Source of the DNA: JBGFRR01 sp041695045
GTDB lineage: Bacteria > Bacteroidota > Ignavibacteria > UBA10030
Assembly (NCBI GenBank): GCA_041695045.1
Contig: JBGFRR010000097.1
Coordinates: 1 to 50,905, forward strand
Direction: 5' to 3'
DNA: 50,905 nt
The translations under genes and the position numbers were made by a program. This document shows, one piece after another, positions 33,717 to 42,313 of this stretch (the stretch's first letter is position 1; every line of letters starts with the position of its first letter). The notes under the pieces were generated by a model. That model ran no database searches. It was not told the DNA's origin and saw nothing but the letters and a program-made list of their open reading frames with translations.

Positions 33717-33905
33717 ATGAATCTTGTCGAAAACGACGTTGAGCAACTGGGCACCAGATTTTTGCTGGTCCAAGTATGACACTATCACCACGGTCTCGCC
33801 ATCGCCTTGGAAGCTGACAAATCTGAGCGCTAGAGTTTTGAGCAAGTACCGCTATGTCGAACCTCATGAGTCCTTGCGGCGGATAGGTGAGGGTATGAGT
33901 GAAAG
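33717..33905 (+). pseudogene. Relic of a second hsdR 5' end
   Basis: From ATG at 33717 the translation is MNLVENDVEQLG..., then a TGA, then HYHHGLAIALEADKSER, a TAG, and SFEQVP. This is the N-terminus of an HsdR (intact gene: YLHGLAIAPEAEKSERESFE). The stretch 33794-33847 agrees with 35699-35752 at about 45 of 54 bases by eye. In-frame stops make it non-functional. It stands directly downstream of darG, where the restriction subunit of the other type I locus would be expected. The gap 33678-33960 contains nothing else. Confidence 0.8.
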
Positions 33906-33960
33906 GAGGGTTGTAGTACCAGCACAGTTTGGTAAATTGTAGCTCCCAAATTCAGACAAT

Positions 33961-35115
33961 ATGGCACGGGTTAATGTAAATAGAGATATTCTCCTGTGGG
34001 CGATTGAGCGGTCTGAGATAAGCGAAGAGACGATTGAAGCCCGATTCCCGAAGTTCGCTCAATGGCTTGAAGGTGCCGTTCAACCGACTCTGAAGCAACT
34101 TGAGACGTTTGCTCGAGCGACCCATGCCCCGTTCGGATATTTCTTCCTTCCGGCTCCGCCTGAGGAGCGTTTACCGATCCCGCACTACCGCACTGTAGCA
34201 GAACAGACTCCACGAAAACCGAGTCCTGAATTGCTTGACACCGTTCAAACGATGCAGGTTCGTCAGGAATACATGCGGGAGTTTCTCCAGGAGGAAGGCA
34301 ACGAACCTCTCCCATATGTGGGTTCTGCAAATCTTAATCGCGATCCGAAATTGGTTGCACAGGATATTCGGGAAACTCTTGGTCTGAGCAGAGAGTGGGC
34401 GGCAACAAAAGCAACGTGGCAAGAGGCTCTGCGAGGACTGGAGAATGCTGTAGAACAAGTGGGCATTCTCGTGATGGCAAATGGTGTTGTTGGAAATAAT
34501 AACCACCGTCCACTCAAGGTTGAGGAGTTTCGTGGGTTCGCTCTTGTTGATAACTTTGCACCTCTCGTCTTTATCAATGCGAAAGACGGCAAAGCGGCTC
34601 AGATGTTTACACTTGCCCACGAAGTGGCTCATGTTTGGTTTGGTCACAGCGCGGCATTCGATCTCCGAAGGCTTGAACCAGCGGAAAACCAGATTGAACA
34701 AGCTTGCAATAGGGTTGCAGCAGAGCTTCTTGTCCCAGAGGAGGAACTGCAAGCGTTATGGCCTCGCGTTCGCGGAACCCCGGAACCGTTTCAATCTATC
34801 GCGCGACACTTCAAAGTCAGCGTGCTTGTTGCTGCCCGCCGCGCAAAGGACCTTGATCTTATAACGAGACATGATTTCTTCCAATTTTATGACGCATACA
34901 TAAATGACGAACGGAGAAGAAGAGAAGAGGCGGAAGAAGGAGGAGATTTCTACGCAACACAGACAAGGCGAATAGGACGCAGATTTGCGGCGGCGGTCGT
35001 CCGTGCTACAAGAGAAGGGAAACTCTTATACAATGAGGCCTTTAAGTTAACCGGTTTGCGGGGAAAGACATTTGATCAGTTTGCAGCAAAGGTTCTTGGG
35101 GAGTTCACGGGGTAA
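33961..35115 (+). CDS. ImmA/IrrE-family metallo-endopeptidase
   Basis: The 384-residue protein has an N-terminal HTH-like region (AQWLEGAVQPTLKQLETFAR), followed by APFGYFFLPAPPEE. The zinc protease core is FTLAHEVAHVWFGHSA, with H220-EVA-H224 and E221. A helical C-terminal domain follows (FQSIARHFKVSVLVAARRAK). Proteases of this type cleave repressors to switch on islands (ImmA) or stress genes (IrrE), and also serve in toxin-antitoxin pairs. The stop overlaps the next start by one base (TAATG). Together with that PIN-like gene it is a well-known pair, here wedged before hsdR. Confidence 0.88.
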   Translation: MARVNVNRDILLWAIERSEISEETIEARFPKFAQWLEGAVQPTLKQLETFARATHAPFGYFFLPAPPEERLPIPHYRTVAEQTPRKPSPELLDTVQTMQVRQEYMREFLQEEGNEPLPYVGSANLNRDPKLVAQDIRETLGLSREWAATKATWQEALRGLENAVEQVGILVMANGVVGNNNHRPLKVEEFRGFALVDNFAPLVFINAKDGKAAQMFTLAHEVAHVWFGHSAAFDLRRLEPAENQIEQACNRVAAELLVPEEELQALWPRVRGTPEPFQSIARHFKVSVLVAARRAKDLDLITRHDFFQFYDAYINDERRRREEAEEGGDFYATQTRRIGRRFAAAVVRATREGKLLYNEAFKLTGLRGKTFDQFAAKVLGEFTG

Positions 35116-35609
35116 TGCCAGTCTACCTGCTGGATGCGAATACCTTCATCGAAGCTGCGCGCCGTTACTACGCATTCGACCTCGCTCCCTCTTTTTGGAA
35201 CCATCTGGTCCGACTTGCAGCGGAAGGCAAGATTGCCAGCATCGATCGTATCAAGAAGCAGATCGAAGATGGAAACGATGCTCTTGCGCAATGGGTAAAA
35301 GATGGCAATATGGTGCATGCATTTGCTTCAACAGAACAGGACGATGTTATAGCTGCATACCGGGAAATCATAACGTGGGTTCAAAACAACACTCAATTTA
35401 CCAACGCCGCTAGAGCCAGATTTGCTAACGATCCCGACGGTTGGCTTGTTGCATATGCAAAAGCCAAAAATTACATCGTTGTCACTCACGAGGTTGTACG
35501 TCCTGAAGCGAAAAACAGAGTTATGATTCCCAATATTTGTCAACAGTTCGGTGTTCCATTTGTGAACACATTTGATATGTTACGGGCTTTAGGAGTTAGA
35601 ATAGGATAA
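35115..35609 (+). CDS. PIN-like (DUF4411) putative ribonuclease
   Basis: The 164-residue protein begins VYLLDANTFIEAARRYYAFD, with the first PIN-type acidic residue. DPDGWLVAYAKAKNYIVVTH and GVPFVNTFDMLRALG supply the later acidic and Ser/Asn positions. DUF4411 proteins have a PIN-like RNase fold and regularly follow an ImmA/IrrE gene. The overlap with that gene (TAATG) fits a toxin with its regulator-protease. It ends 9 bp before the hsdR GTG start. Confidence 0.85.
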   Translation: MPVYLLDANTFIEAARRYYAFDLAPSFWNHLVRLAAEGKIASIDRIKKQIEDGNDALAQWVKDGNMVHAFASTEQDDVIAAYREIITWVQNNTQFTNAARARFANDPDGWLVAYAKAKNYIVVTHEVVRPEAKNRVMIPNICQQFGVPFVNTFDMLRALGVRIG

Positions 35610-35618
35610 CATACATAA

Positions 35619-38600
35619 GTGTTTGAGATAACCGAAAACCAAATAGAAGTTTTTTCCATTGAAGTATTACAAGCCCTTGGGTGGAACTACCTCCACGGCC
35701 TCGCCATCGCCCCGGAAGCAGAGAAATCCGAGCGAGAGAGCTTCGAGCAAGTCCTTCTTCTCGCAAGGCTTCGTCGTGCTATTGCCCGGTTGAATCCAAA
35801 CATTCCCCAAGAAGCGCAAGAGCAAGCGCTCAGGACAGTCCAGCGCATCACTTCTCCCCAACTCACCTCCAACAACGAGCAATTCCACAAATATCTCACA
35901 GACGGTGTGCCGGTTCAGTATCGAACCCCGCCTACGGCGGGGCAAGTCGGAAACCGCGAACGAGGCGACTCCGTTTGGCTCATCGACTTCACGAATCCTG
36001 AAAACAACGAGTTCCTTGTGGTCAATCAATACACCGTGGTCGAAAAGAATCAGAACAAACGCCCAGATATCGTCCTCTTCGTCAACGGCATCCCGCTCGT
36101 TGTCATGGAGTTCAAGAATCCCGCAGACGAGCAAGCGACCATCCGTCGGGCATACGAGCAAATCCAAACCTACAAAGCTACCATCCCGAGTCTCTTCACC
36201 TACAATGCCTTCTGTGTTATCTCGGACGGACACGAAGCCCGCGCGGGAACAATCTCATCCGACTTCGGTCGCTTCATGGCGTGGAAGAGCGTAGACGGGT
36301 CGAAGGAAGCGTCCCGTTTCATCCCTCAGCTGGAAACGCTCATCAAAGGAATGCTGAATCGCAACACCCTTTTGGATCTGGTGCGAAACTTTATCGTTTT
36401 CGAAAAAGCAAAGAAGCTGGACAAAAACACGGGACTGATGCAAGTAGAGACTGTGAAGAAGTTAGCTGCATATCATCAATACTTTGCCGTCAATAAAGCT
36501 GTTGAAAGCACGAAGAAAGCTGCAGCAGAGACTGGAACACAAAAAGGCGGTGTCATCTGGCACACGCAGGGAAGCGGCAAGTCACTCTCGATGGTTTTCT
36601 ACTCCGGAAAGATTGTGGCTGAGATGGATAATCCAACCATTGTTGTCATCACCGACCGCAATGACTTGGACGATCAGCTGTTTGACACATTTGCTGCATC
36701 GAAGCAACTGTTACGACAGGAACCTGTTCAGGCAGAAAATCGTGATCACTTGAAAGAGCTTCTCAAAGTCGCATCAGGCGGCATAGTCTTCACAACGATC
36801 CAAAAGTTTATCCCTGAAGACGGTAGCCCGACATACGAGCTGCTCTCCGAACGGAGGAACATCGTTGTCATAGCTGACGAAGCCCACCGAACACAATACG
36901 GTTTTGCTGCCAAATTAAAGGAACATAAGGACGAAGAGACCAAAGAGGTTGTGGGTAAGCGCATCGCTTACGGATTTGCAAAATATCTCCGTGACGCCCT
37001 CCCAAATGCTACTTACATCGGCTTCACCGGTACACCGATTGAGAAAGAGGACCGGAACACGCCTGCCGTGTTTGGCAATTACGTGGATGTATACGATATC
37101 GCACAAGCTGTCGAGGATGGTGCAACGGTGAAGATATTCTACGAAAGTCGCCTGGCGAAGGTCAGCTTGGACGAGGAAGGCCGGAGACTCATCGCGGAGC
37201 TCGACAAGGAGTTGGAAGAGGACGAACAAATCACCGACAAGCAATTGATGAAAGCTAAGTGGGCTCGATTGGAAGCAATTGTCGGCAATGAAAAGCGACT
37301 CAAGAATCTCGCAAAAGATGTGATAACCCACTTTGAACAACGCCTATCGGTCAATGACGGCAAGGGTATGATCGTTGCAATGAGTCGCCGGATAGCGGTC
37401 GATCTGTATAACGAAATTATCGCCCTTTGGCCGGACTGGCATAGCAATGATTTGAACAAAGGCGTTATCAAAGTGGTCATGACGGCTTTGAGCTCTGATG
37501 GTCCAGCTATGCAAAAACATCACACAACGAAGACAGACAGGGAGATATTGGCTGACAGATTCAAAGATCCAGACGATCCGCTGAAGCTTGTAATAGTGAG
37601 GGATATGTGGCTCACTGGATTCGATGTGCCGTCGCTTCACACGATGTACGTTGACAAGCCGATGCGTGGACATACGCTGATGCAGGCAATTGCGAGAGTG
37701 AACCGGGTCTTCAAAGATAAGCCGGGCGGTCTCGTGGTTGACTATCTCGGAATCGCGACCGATCTCAAGAAGGCATTGTCCTTCTACGCAAACGCCGGCG
37801 GAAAAGGCGAACCTGCGGAAACACAGGAACAAGCTGTTGCAGCGATGATCGAAAAGTTAGAAGTCGTTAGGCAGATGTTCTCTGAAAAGAGCGCGTCCCA
37901 GAAGGCAATTGCCGTTGCAGAGCCCGAAGCCTACTATGGGCACGAGCCGAAATTCAATTACAGAAGATTCTTTACTGCCTCGCCGCAGGATAAACTCTCC
38001 ATCATTTTGCAAGCAGAAGAGCATATTCTTGGCTTGGAAGATGGAAAGGCGAGGTTTATCCGCGAAGTAACTCTGTTGAGTCAGGCATTCGCGCTTTCCA
38101 TCCCCCACCCGAAAGCCATGGAAATCAAAGAGGAGGTCGCCTTCTTCCAGGCAGTTCGGGCACGTTTAGTGAAGTTTGAAGGCGGTGGAAACGGTGGAAG
38201 GAGCGACACCGAAATTGAAACTGCCATTAAGCAAATCATTGATCAGGCTTTAACCTCTGACAAAGTCATAGACATTTTCGATGCAGTCGGCATCAAGAAA
38301 CCCGATATTTCCATTCTCTCTGATGAATTTCTCGAAGAAGTGCAGGGGATGAAGCATAAGAATCTCGCCATCGAGCTGCTCAGAAAAATACTCAACGACG
38401 AGATCAAAATTCGTTCGAAATACAGTTTGGTCAAGAGCAAAGCACTTCTCGAAATGCTCAAGAACGCAATCAAGAAGTACCAGAACAATCTGTTAACAAC
38501 TGCCGAGATCATTCAGGAGTTAATAGAAATTGCAAGGGAAATAAAGCGAGCAGATCAGCGAGGAGAGCAGTTGAACCTTACGAAAGAAGATCTGGCATTC

Positions 38601-38864
38601 TATGATGCTTTGGGGGTCAACGATAGTGCAGTAAAAGTACTTGGCAACGATACACTCAGAGACATAGCGCGCGAGATCTCAGACAAAGTAAAAGCAAATG
38701 CAACAATCGACTGGACAATCCGCGAAAGCGCGCGGGCGAAGTTAATGGTTGTTGTCCGAAGAACTCTCAACAAGTACGGCTATCCACCAGACAAGCAAAA
38801 GAAAGCGATTGAGACAGTGCTGAAGCAGGCGGAGTTGATGGCGGAGTATTTGGTGGCACCGTAG
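35619..38864 (+). CDS. hsdR: Type I restriction subunit HsdR
   Basis: The 1081-residue protein starts at a GTG and has the N-terminal nuclease domain with RPD150IVLF...VVMEFK166 (D...ExK). The helicase core has Walker A WHTQGSGKSLSM (G318-S322), DEAH in VVIADEAHRTQYG, YIGFTGTPI, and motif VI in LMQAIARVNRVF. A helical C-terminal domain for HsdM contact follows. Near residue 105 a 17-bp palindrome is read in frame (RTPPTAGQVGNR). HsdR makes the translocating and cutting enzyme with HsdM and HsdS; hsdR is 4.6 kb away from hsdS because of inserted cassettes. Confidence 0.95.
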   Translation: MFEITENQIEVFSIEVLQALGWNYLHGLAIAPEAEKSERESFEQVLLLARLRRAIARLNPNIPQEAQEQALRTVQRITSPQLTSNNEQFHKYLTDGVPVQYRTPPTAGQVGNRERGDSVWLIDFTNPENNEFLVVNQYTVVEKNQNKRPDIVLFVNGIPLVVMEFKNPADEQATIRRAYEQIQTYKATIPSLFTYNAFCVISDGHEARAGTISSDFGRFMAWKSVDGSKEASRFIPQLETLIKGMLNRNTLLDLVRNFIVFEKAKKLDKNTGLMQVETVKKLAAYHQYFAVNKAVESTKKAAAETGTQKGGVIWHTQGSGKSLSMVFYSGKIVAEMDNPTIVVITDRNDLDDQLFDTFAASKQLLRQEPVQAENRDHLKELLKVASGGIVFTTIQKFIPEDGSPTYELLSERRNIVVIADEAHRTQYGFAAKLKEHKDEETKEVVGKRIAYGFAKYLRDALPNATYIGFTGTPIEKEDRNTPAVFGNYVDVYDIAQAVEDGATVKIFYESRLAKVSLDEEGRRLIAELDKELEEDEQITDKQLMKAKWARLEAIVGNEKRLKNLAKDVITHFEQRLSVNDGKGMIVAMSRRIAVDLYNEIIALWPDWHSNDLNKGVIKVVMTALSSDGPAMQKHHTTKTDREILADRFKDPDDPLKLVIVRDMWLTGFDVPSLHTMYVDKPMRGHTLMQAIARVNRVFKDKPGGLVVDYLGIATDLKKALSFYANAGGKGEPAETQEQAVAAMIEKLEVVRQMFSEKSASQKAIAVAEPEAYYGHEPKFNYRRFFTASPQDKLSIILQAEEHILGLEDGKARFIREVTLLSQAFALSIPHPKAMEIKEEVAFFQAVRARLVKFEGGGNGGRSDTEIETAIKQIIDQALTSDKVIDIFDAVGIKKPDISILSDEFLEEVQGMKHKNLAIELLRKILNDEIKIRSKYSLVKSKALLEMLKNAIKKYQNNLLTTAEIIQELIEIAREIKRADQRGEQLNLTKEDLAFYDALGVNDSAVKVLGNDTLRDIAREISDKVKANATIDWTIRESARAKLMVVVRRTLNKYGYPPDKQKKAIETVLKQAELMAEYLVAP
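35926..35942. repeat. Short palindrome inserted in hsdR
   Basis: CCCCGCC-TAC-GGCGGGG is a perfect 7-3-7 hairpin. It is translated as TPPTAG within the N-terminal domain of HsdR, where related proteins have no such insertion as far as I recall. It parallels the in-frame repeats in mod and hsdM. Confidence 0.75.
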
Positions 38865-38883
38865 GGAATCGATGTGGTCAATC

Positions 38884-39594
38884 CTACGCGAGATTATGGT
38901 GCACTGCCTGCACGTCGTCGTCCGCTTCTAACTCCTCAACAAACTCTAGCACTTGTTTCGCTTGATCTTCCGGTAATTCTTTGCGTGCTGTCGGAAGATA
39001 ATGCAGCTCGGAGCTCATCGCCTCAACCCCTTTTTCTTCCAGCGCTTTCTGCAATCTGCCGAAGTCATTGAACGACGTGTAGAGGACCACAACCCCCTCA
39101 TCCTCATGCACATCCTCCAATCCATGGTCGATCAGCTCTAATTCGAACTCCTCCAGGTTCTGAATCGTATCGGATGGGATCTTGAATACTCCTTTCCGCT
39201 CGAAAAGGAACACCACCGAGCCTGTTGCACCGAGAGAGCCTCCCGTCTTCGTAAACATGTGGCGCACGTTGGCCACCGTACGGTTGGGATTATCCGTCGT
39301 GCATTCGACCATCACGGCGATGCCGTGCGGAGCGTAGCCTTCATACAGCACTTGCTGGAGCGCCTTTTCGTCTTTCGACGACGCCCGCTTGATGGCCGCC
39401 TCGATCCGGTCCTTGGGCATGTTAACGCCTTTGGCGTTCTGGATGGCGATGCGAAGCCGCGGGTTGTATTTGGGGTCAGGTCCTCCCTCACGCACCGCAA
39501 TGGCAATCTCCCGACCGACCTTCGTAAAGGCTTTTGCCATCCGGTCGTAGCGGGCGAACATCTTATACTTCCGTTTTTCAAATATGCGTCCCAT
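38884..39594 (-). CDS. yebC: YebC/PmpR-family translation and regulatory factor
   Basis: The 236-residue protein begins MGRIFEKRKYKMFARYDRMA, a variant start common in Bacteroidota/Chlorobi YebC proteins. It continues PRLRIAIQNAKGVNMPKDRI and LYEGYAPHGIAVMVECTTDN, the family core. The acidic C-terminal domain ends EELEADDDVQAVHHNL. YebC proteins act on ribosomes stalled at proline stretches and some bind DNA. It ends 20 bp from hsdR, convergent to it, which sets the right-hand edge of the restriction island. Confidence 0.95.
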   Translation of the reverse strand: MGRIFEKRKYKMFARYDRMAKAFTKVGREIAIAVREGGPDPKYNPRLRIAIQNAKGVNMPKDRIEAAIKRASSKDEKALQQVLYEGYAPHGIAVMVECTTDNPNRTVANVRHMFTKTGGSLGATGSVVFLFERKGVFKIPSDTIQNLEEFELELIDHGLEDVHEDEGVVVLYTSFNDFGRLQKALEEKGVEAMSSELHYLPTARKELPEDQAKQVLEFVEELEADDDVQAVHHNLA

Positions 39595-39670
39595 AGTCTC
39601 TCAGACGGTACGGTGAACAACCGGCGAACTGCGACAAGATACAAAGAAGACCGGTGAGGCGAAACATGCA

Positions 39671-40087
39671 TTGCAACTCTTCTCATCCCCGCGTATTTTG
39701 TTCCCCGTGCTGCGGGGGTACCCTCATATCGTCGTGCTCTGCTCACTCCTTCCCATCGTTCCTCCCGTCGCGCAGGGACGCGTTCCTCCTCCGCAGATCA
39801 ACGTCGAGCGGACCGGCAGCGGGAGGAACCCTCAATACTCGTGGAGCGGAGGAAACGTCTTCAGCCTCAGCGTTGTGCGGACATCGAATCCGACGACGAT
39901 CGTTTGGGGCCTCGCGTCGCCGGGGCAAAACAACATCGCCTCGCCTGTGACGCACGGATCCGGAGCGTCAGGCTTTACTATTGTGGAATCTGCCGCGCTG
40001 GAGAAAACACTAACAACCGGCGTGCAGTACCGCGTCTCGATCACTCGCATAAACGGGACAACGGGATGGAAAGAATTTACTCCATAA
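39671..40087 (+). CDS. Small secreted protein, beta-rich, function unknown
   Basis: The 138-residue protein has a hydrophobic N-terminal segment (HIVVLCSLLPIVPPVAQG) as a possible signal. The mature part has WSGGNVFSLSVVRTSNPTTI, GQNNIASPVTHGSGASG and LTTGVQYRVSITRINGTTGW, which reads like a fibronectin- or Ig-like beta-sandwich found at the ends of secreted proteins. The start codon is uncertain. A bidirectional terminator follows at 40118-40149. I cannot assign a role. Confidence 0.55.
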   Translation: MQLFSSPRILFPVLRGYPHIVVLCSLLPIVPPVAQGRVPPPQINVERTGSGRNPQYSWSGGNVFSLSVVRTSNPTTIVWGLASPGQNNIASPVTHGSGASGFTIVESAALEKTLTTGVQYRVSITRINGTTGWKEFTP

Positions 40088-40117
40088 GTCTTCTGTAGCG
40101 CGAACATCAAAAAAGAA

Positions 40118-40149
40118 AAAGCCGTCATCGCACTTGCGGTGACGGCTTT
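40118..40149. terminator. Bidirectional intrinsic terminator
   Basis: AAAGCCGTCATCGC (40118-40131) pairs with GCGGTGACGGCTTT (40136-40149) through a 14-bp stem with one G-T pair and a 4-base loop. T-rich tracts follow on both strands. It separates the convergent genes at 39671-40087 and 40171-40602. Confidence 0.93.
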
Positions 40150-40170
40150 CTTATTTTTTCGCCCAAGACT

Positions 40171-40602
40171 TTAGTGACTGCAGGATTTCTTCGGCTTGGC
40201 CTTGACAGCGCAGCAGTCCTCAGTTTCCGTTTTTGCCTTTGCCTCCTTCGCTTTCTCTTTGGCACAGCAAGAAAGCGATTGCTTTTTCGACGCTGCCGTT
40301 TCGTTCGTGTTGTTCTTGACTTCCGCTTCATAACCCGCATCGGCAACGGCCCTCACCAGCAAATCCGGCTTGACAGCGGCAGACGCAAGGACAATCTCGG
40401 CAGAGCTTTCTTCAAGACTCACCGTTACATCCTTGACCCCCTCAACACTACGAAGCGCCTTTTCCACCTTCGTAGCGCAATTGTTACAATGCAAACCAGA
40501 AAGGGTAAGCTGGACTTTTTCCTGCTTCACCGTCTGTGTTTGAGCAAGCAGCACACCGGCTACCAGTAAGACGATCGATACAACAAGAATCGGGAACTTC
40601 AT
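40171..40602 (-). CDS. Secreted HMA-domain protein with cysteine-rich tail
   Basis: I start at the ATG at 40602 after GGAGG. A signal peptide (FPILVVSIVLLVAGVLLAQT) precedes an HMA domain with LSGLHCNNCATKVEKAL, the intact CxxC metal site. Then follow VEGVKDVTVSLEESSAEIVL and ADAGYEAEV. A low-complexity Lys/Ala tail carries CCAKEK, DCCAVK and SCSH. The protein would be periplasmic and bind a soft metal such as copper, mercury or silver, with extra sites in the tail. Genes for efflux are not adjacent. Length and layout differ from MerP because of the tail. Confidence 0.85.
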   Translation of the reverse strand: MKFPILVVSIVLLVAGVLLAQTQTVKQEKVQLTLSGLHCNNCATKVEKALRSVEGVKDVTVSLEESSAEIVLASAAVKPDLLVRAVADAGYEAEVKNNTNETAASKKQSLSCCAKEKAKEAKAKTETEDCCAVKAKPKKSCSH

Positions 40603-40709
40603 TGTTTCCTCCGTGTATGTATTGAACAGCGAACAAGAGCAAGATACAAGCAATTGGCGCCAACATCAAGCACAATCCTACAGTTTCGTAATGAGCGCTA
40701 AGCCCCGGC

Positions 40710-40907
40710 TCATTCCACCAGCAACAGCTTCAGAAATGTGCTGTTCTCTCCTGACCTATAGACGCGCTGTGTTGTCTTCTGGAAATCCGATTCCTTTGCG
40801 TTATAGATGTCCACAAACTTGCCGGGATTCCGATCGACAAGCGGGAACCAGGTGCTCTGGATCTGCACCATGATTCGGTGCCCTTTTTTGAACCGATGGT
40901 GTTTGTC
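40710..40907 (-). pseudogene. CocE/NonD-family hydrolase, C-terminal stump
   Basis: On the minus strand from the IS edge the frame reads DKHHRFKKGHRIMVQIQSTW, then FPLVDRNPGKFVDIYNAKES and DFQKTTQRVYRSGE to a stop at 40710-40712. This is the jelly-roll end of X-Pro dipeptidyl-peptidase/CocE hydrolases. About 65 of some 600 residues remain; the rest is absent. The other flank of the insertion does not continue the gene, so a deletion accompanied or followed the insertion. Confidence 0.85.
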
Positions 40908-40980
40908 GGTAGTGACCCTTTAATAGTTGACAAATATTTTCCTTTGTGCTCTCTTCTTTCCCTAAAAGGAGGAAGACAAG

Positions 40981-42098
40981 ATGGCCAAAAGGGGACGACG
41001 ACGAACATATAAACTCAAACATGAAGCCTGTCCCAATCCACAATGCCCCTTCTATGGCAAGACCGGAAAGGGTAACATCGTTTCCAATGGGACATATCCG
41101 ACAAAGGAGGGTACCCCTGATCGTCGATTCCTTTGTAAACAATGCGGCCAGCCTTTTTGCAGTCGGGCGGGAACCGTGTTCTATGATCTCCGATCTCCAG
41201 AGGAGAAAGTCCTGATGGCCATCAAGCTTTTGGTCAAAGGGATGCCCCTGCGGGGGGTGGCAGAGGTCTTAGAAGTCAAGCTCGATACGGTCAGGCACTG
41301 GTTAAAAGTTGCCGCTGAACAGAGCGAAAAAGTAGATGCCTTGCTGATGAAAGAATTGAAAGTCTCCCGGGTCGAATTAGATGCTCTTTGGAGCTTTGTT
41401 AAAAAAAAATCGCTTCGCCAGAGAGCGATCCTTTGGAGGGCGAAGTTTGGATCGGCGTTGCCTTTGCCAAAGAATATCGTCTGATGCTTTCCTTCATGAT
41501 CGATGGCCTGGAGCCTTCTCTGGCAGCCCCTCTGGTGGACAGAACGGAGAAACGACTTCGGAAAGGGAGTTGGCCTGTATGGGTAAGCGATGGAATGAAT
41601 GCTTATGGGGAGGCCCTCAAGGGGCGGCATTGTATCCTTCAGATGTATCCCCGCACGGGCAAAAGAGGGCGACCTCGTCGAGACAAACTCGTTGCGTGTC
41701 CCCAATTGCGGTATGGTCAGGTGGTGAAAGAAAGGGATGAAAGGCATCGGGTCATTAGAGTTTTCAAACGATGCCGAGATGGGGATATTCCTTTGCATAA
41801 GATTAGTACGGTCTATATCGAACGTCATAACTTAACTCTGCGTCATGAGAATCGACGGTTGACCCGAAAGACCATTGCTTTTTCGAAAAAGGTTGAAGGT
41901 CTCGGGGATCAACTTTTTCTTTACCAAGGGTATTATAACTTTGTCCGGCCACACCGCGGATTGAAACGACGAATCCCGGCCGGCAACCACACCCTACAGA
42001 AATGGCAACGAAGAACGCCCGCTCTTGCGGCTAAACTCACTGACCATGTATGGTCGCTAAAAGAATTCATGACCAAAAAAGTATTTATCAACGATTAA
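40981..42098 (+). CDS. IS1-family-like transposase, probably made by -1 frameshift
   Basis: The first frame (40981-41484) has a zinc ribbon (CPNPQCPFYG...CKQCGQPFC) and HTH (PLRGVAEVLEVKLDTVRHWL). At an A9 run (41401-41409) a -1 slip gives FVKKKIASPESDPLEGEVWI, joining the second frame to 42098. That frame holds the catalytic acidic residues around WIGVAFAKE, WVSDGMNAYGEA and YIERHNLTLRHENRRLTRK. The joint protein is about 372 residues. IERxNLTLR is typical of IS1-group DDE transposases. Without slippage only an N-terminal DNA-binding fragment would be made, which could act as a regulator. Confidence 0.82.
41401..41409 (+). other. A9 slippery run for transposase frameshifting
   Basis: Nine adenines lie where the first and second transposase frames meet. 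A single -1 slip keeps a continuous protein. IS1-type elements commonly use A-runs for programmed frameshifting, so this is probably functional, not a mutation. Confidence 0.7.
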
Positions 42099-42313
42099 AG
42101 GGTCATTACCTCGGTTTCTCTCCTGCCCGTTTGCCCCGGCTCGGTCGCGGTTCGTGGTCGCAGGTTCAGCTTGCTGGGCAGCTTGCATATCAGTGGCAGC
42201 CCCGCCCACCGAAGCTGTTTCTCAAGCGAAGGTGGGCCAAGTCACTGACGAAACAGTTTACCCCGAAATGTTTTTGTTCGGGGTTGAAGGAGTTTTACGA
42301 ATCAATCACGTGG

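Larger units (their letters stand above)
40908..42110 (+). mobile_element. IS1-like insertion sequence, about 1.2 kb
   Basis: The ends are near-identical inverted repeats. GGTAGTGACCCTTTAAT at 40908 and, read inward from 42110, GGTAATGACCCTTTAAT agree, with about 26 of 30 terminal bases matching by eye. The element encodes one transposase in two frames. No convincing target-site duplication is seen (TCGG touches both ends but would shift the repeat). The two flanks belong to different genes, which suggests a rearrangement at this copy. Confidence 0.85.
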
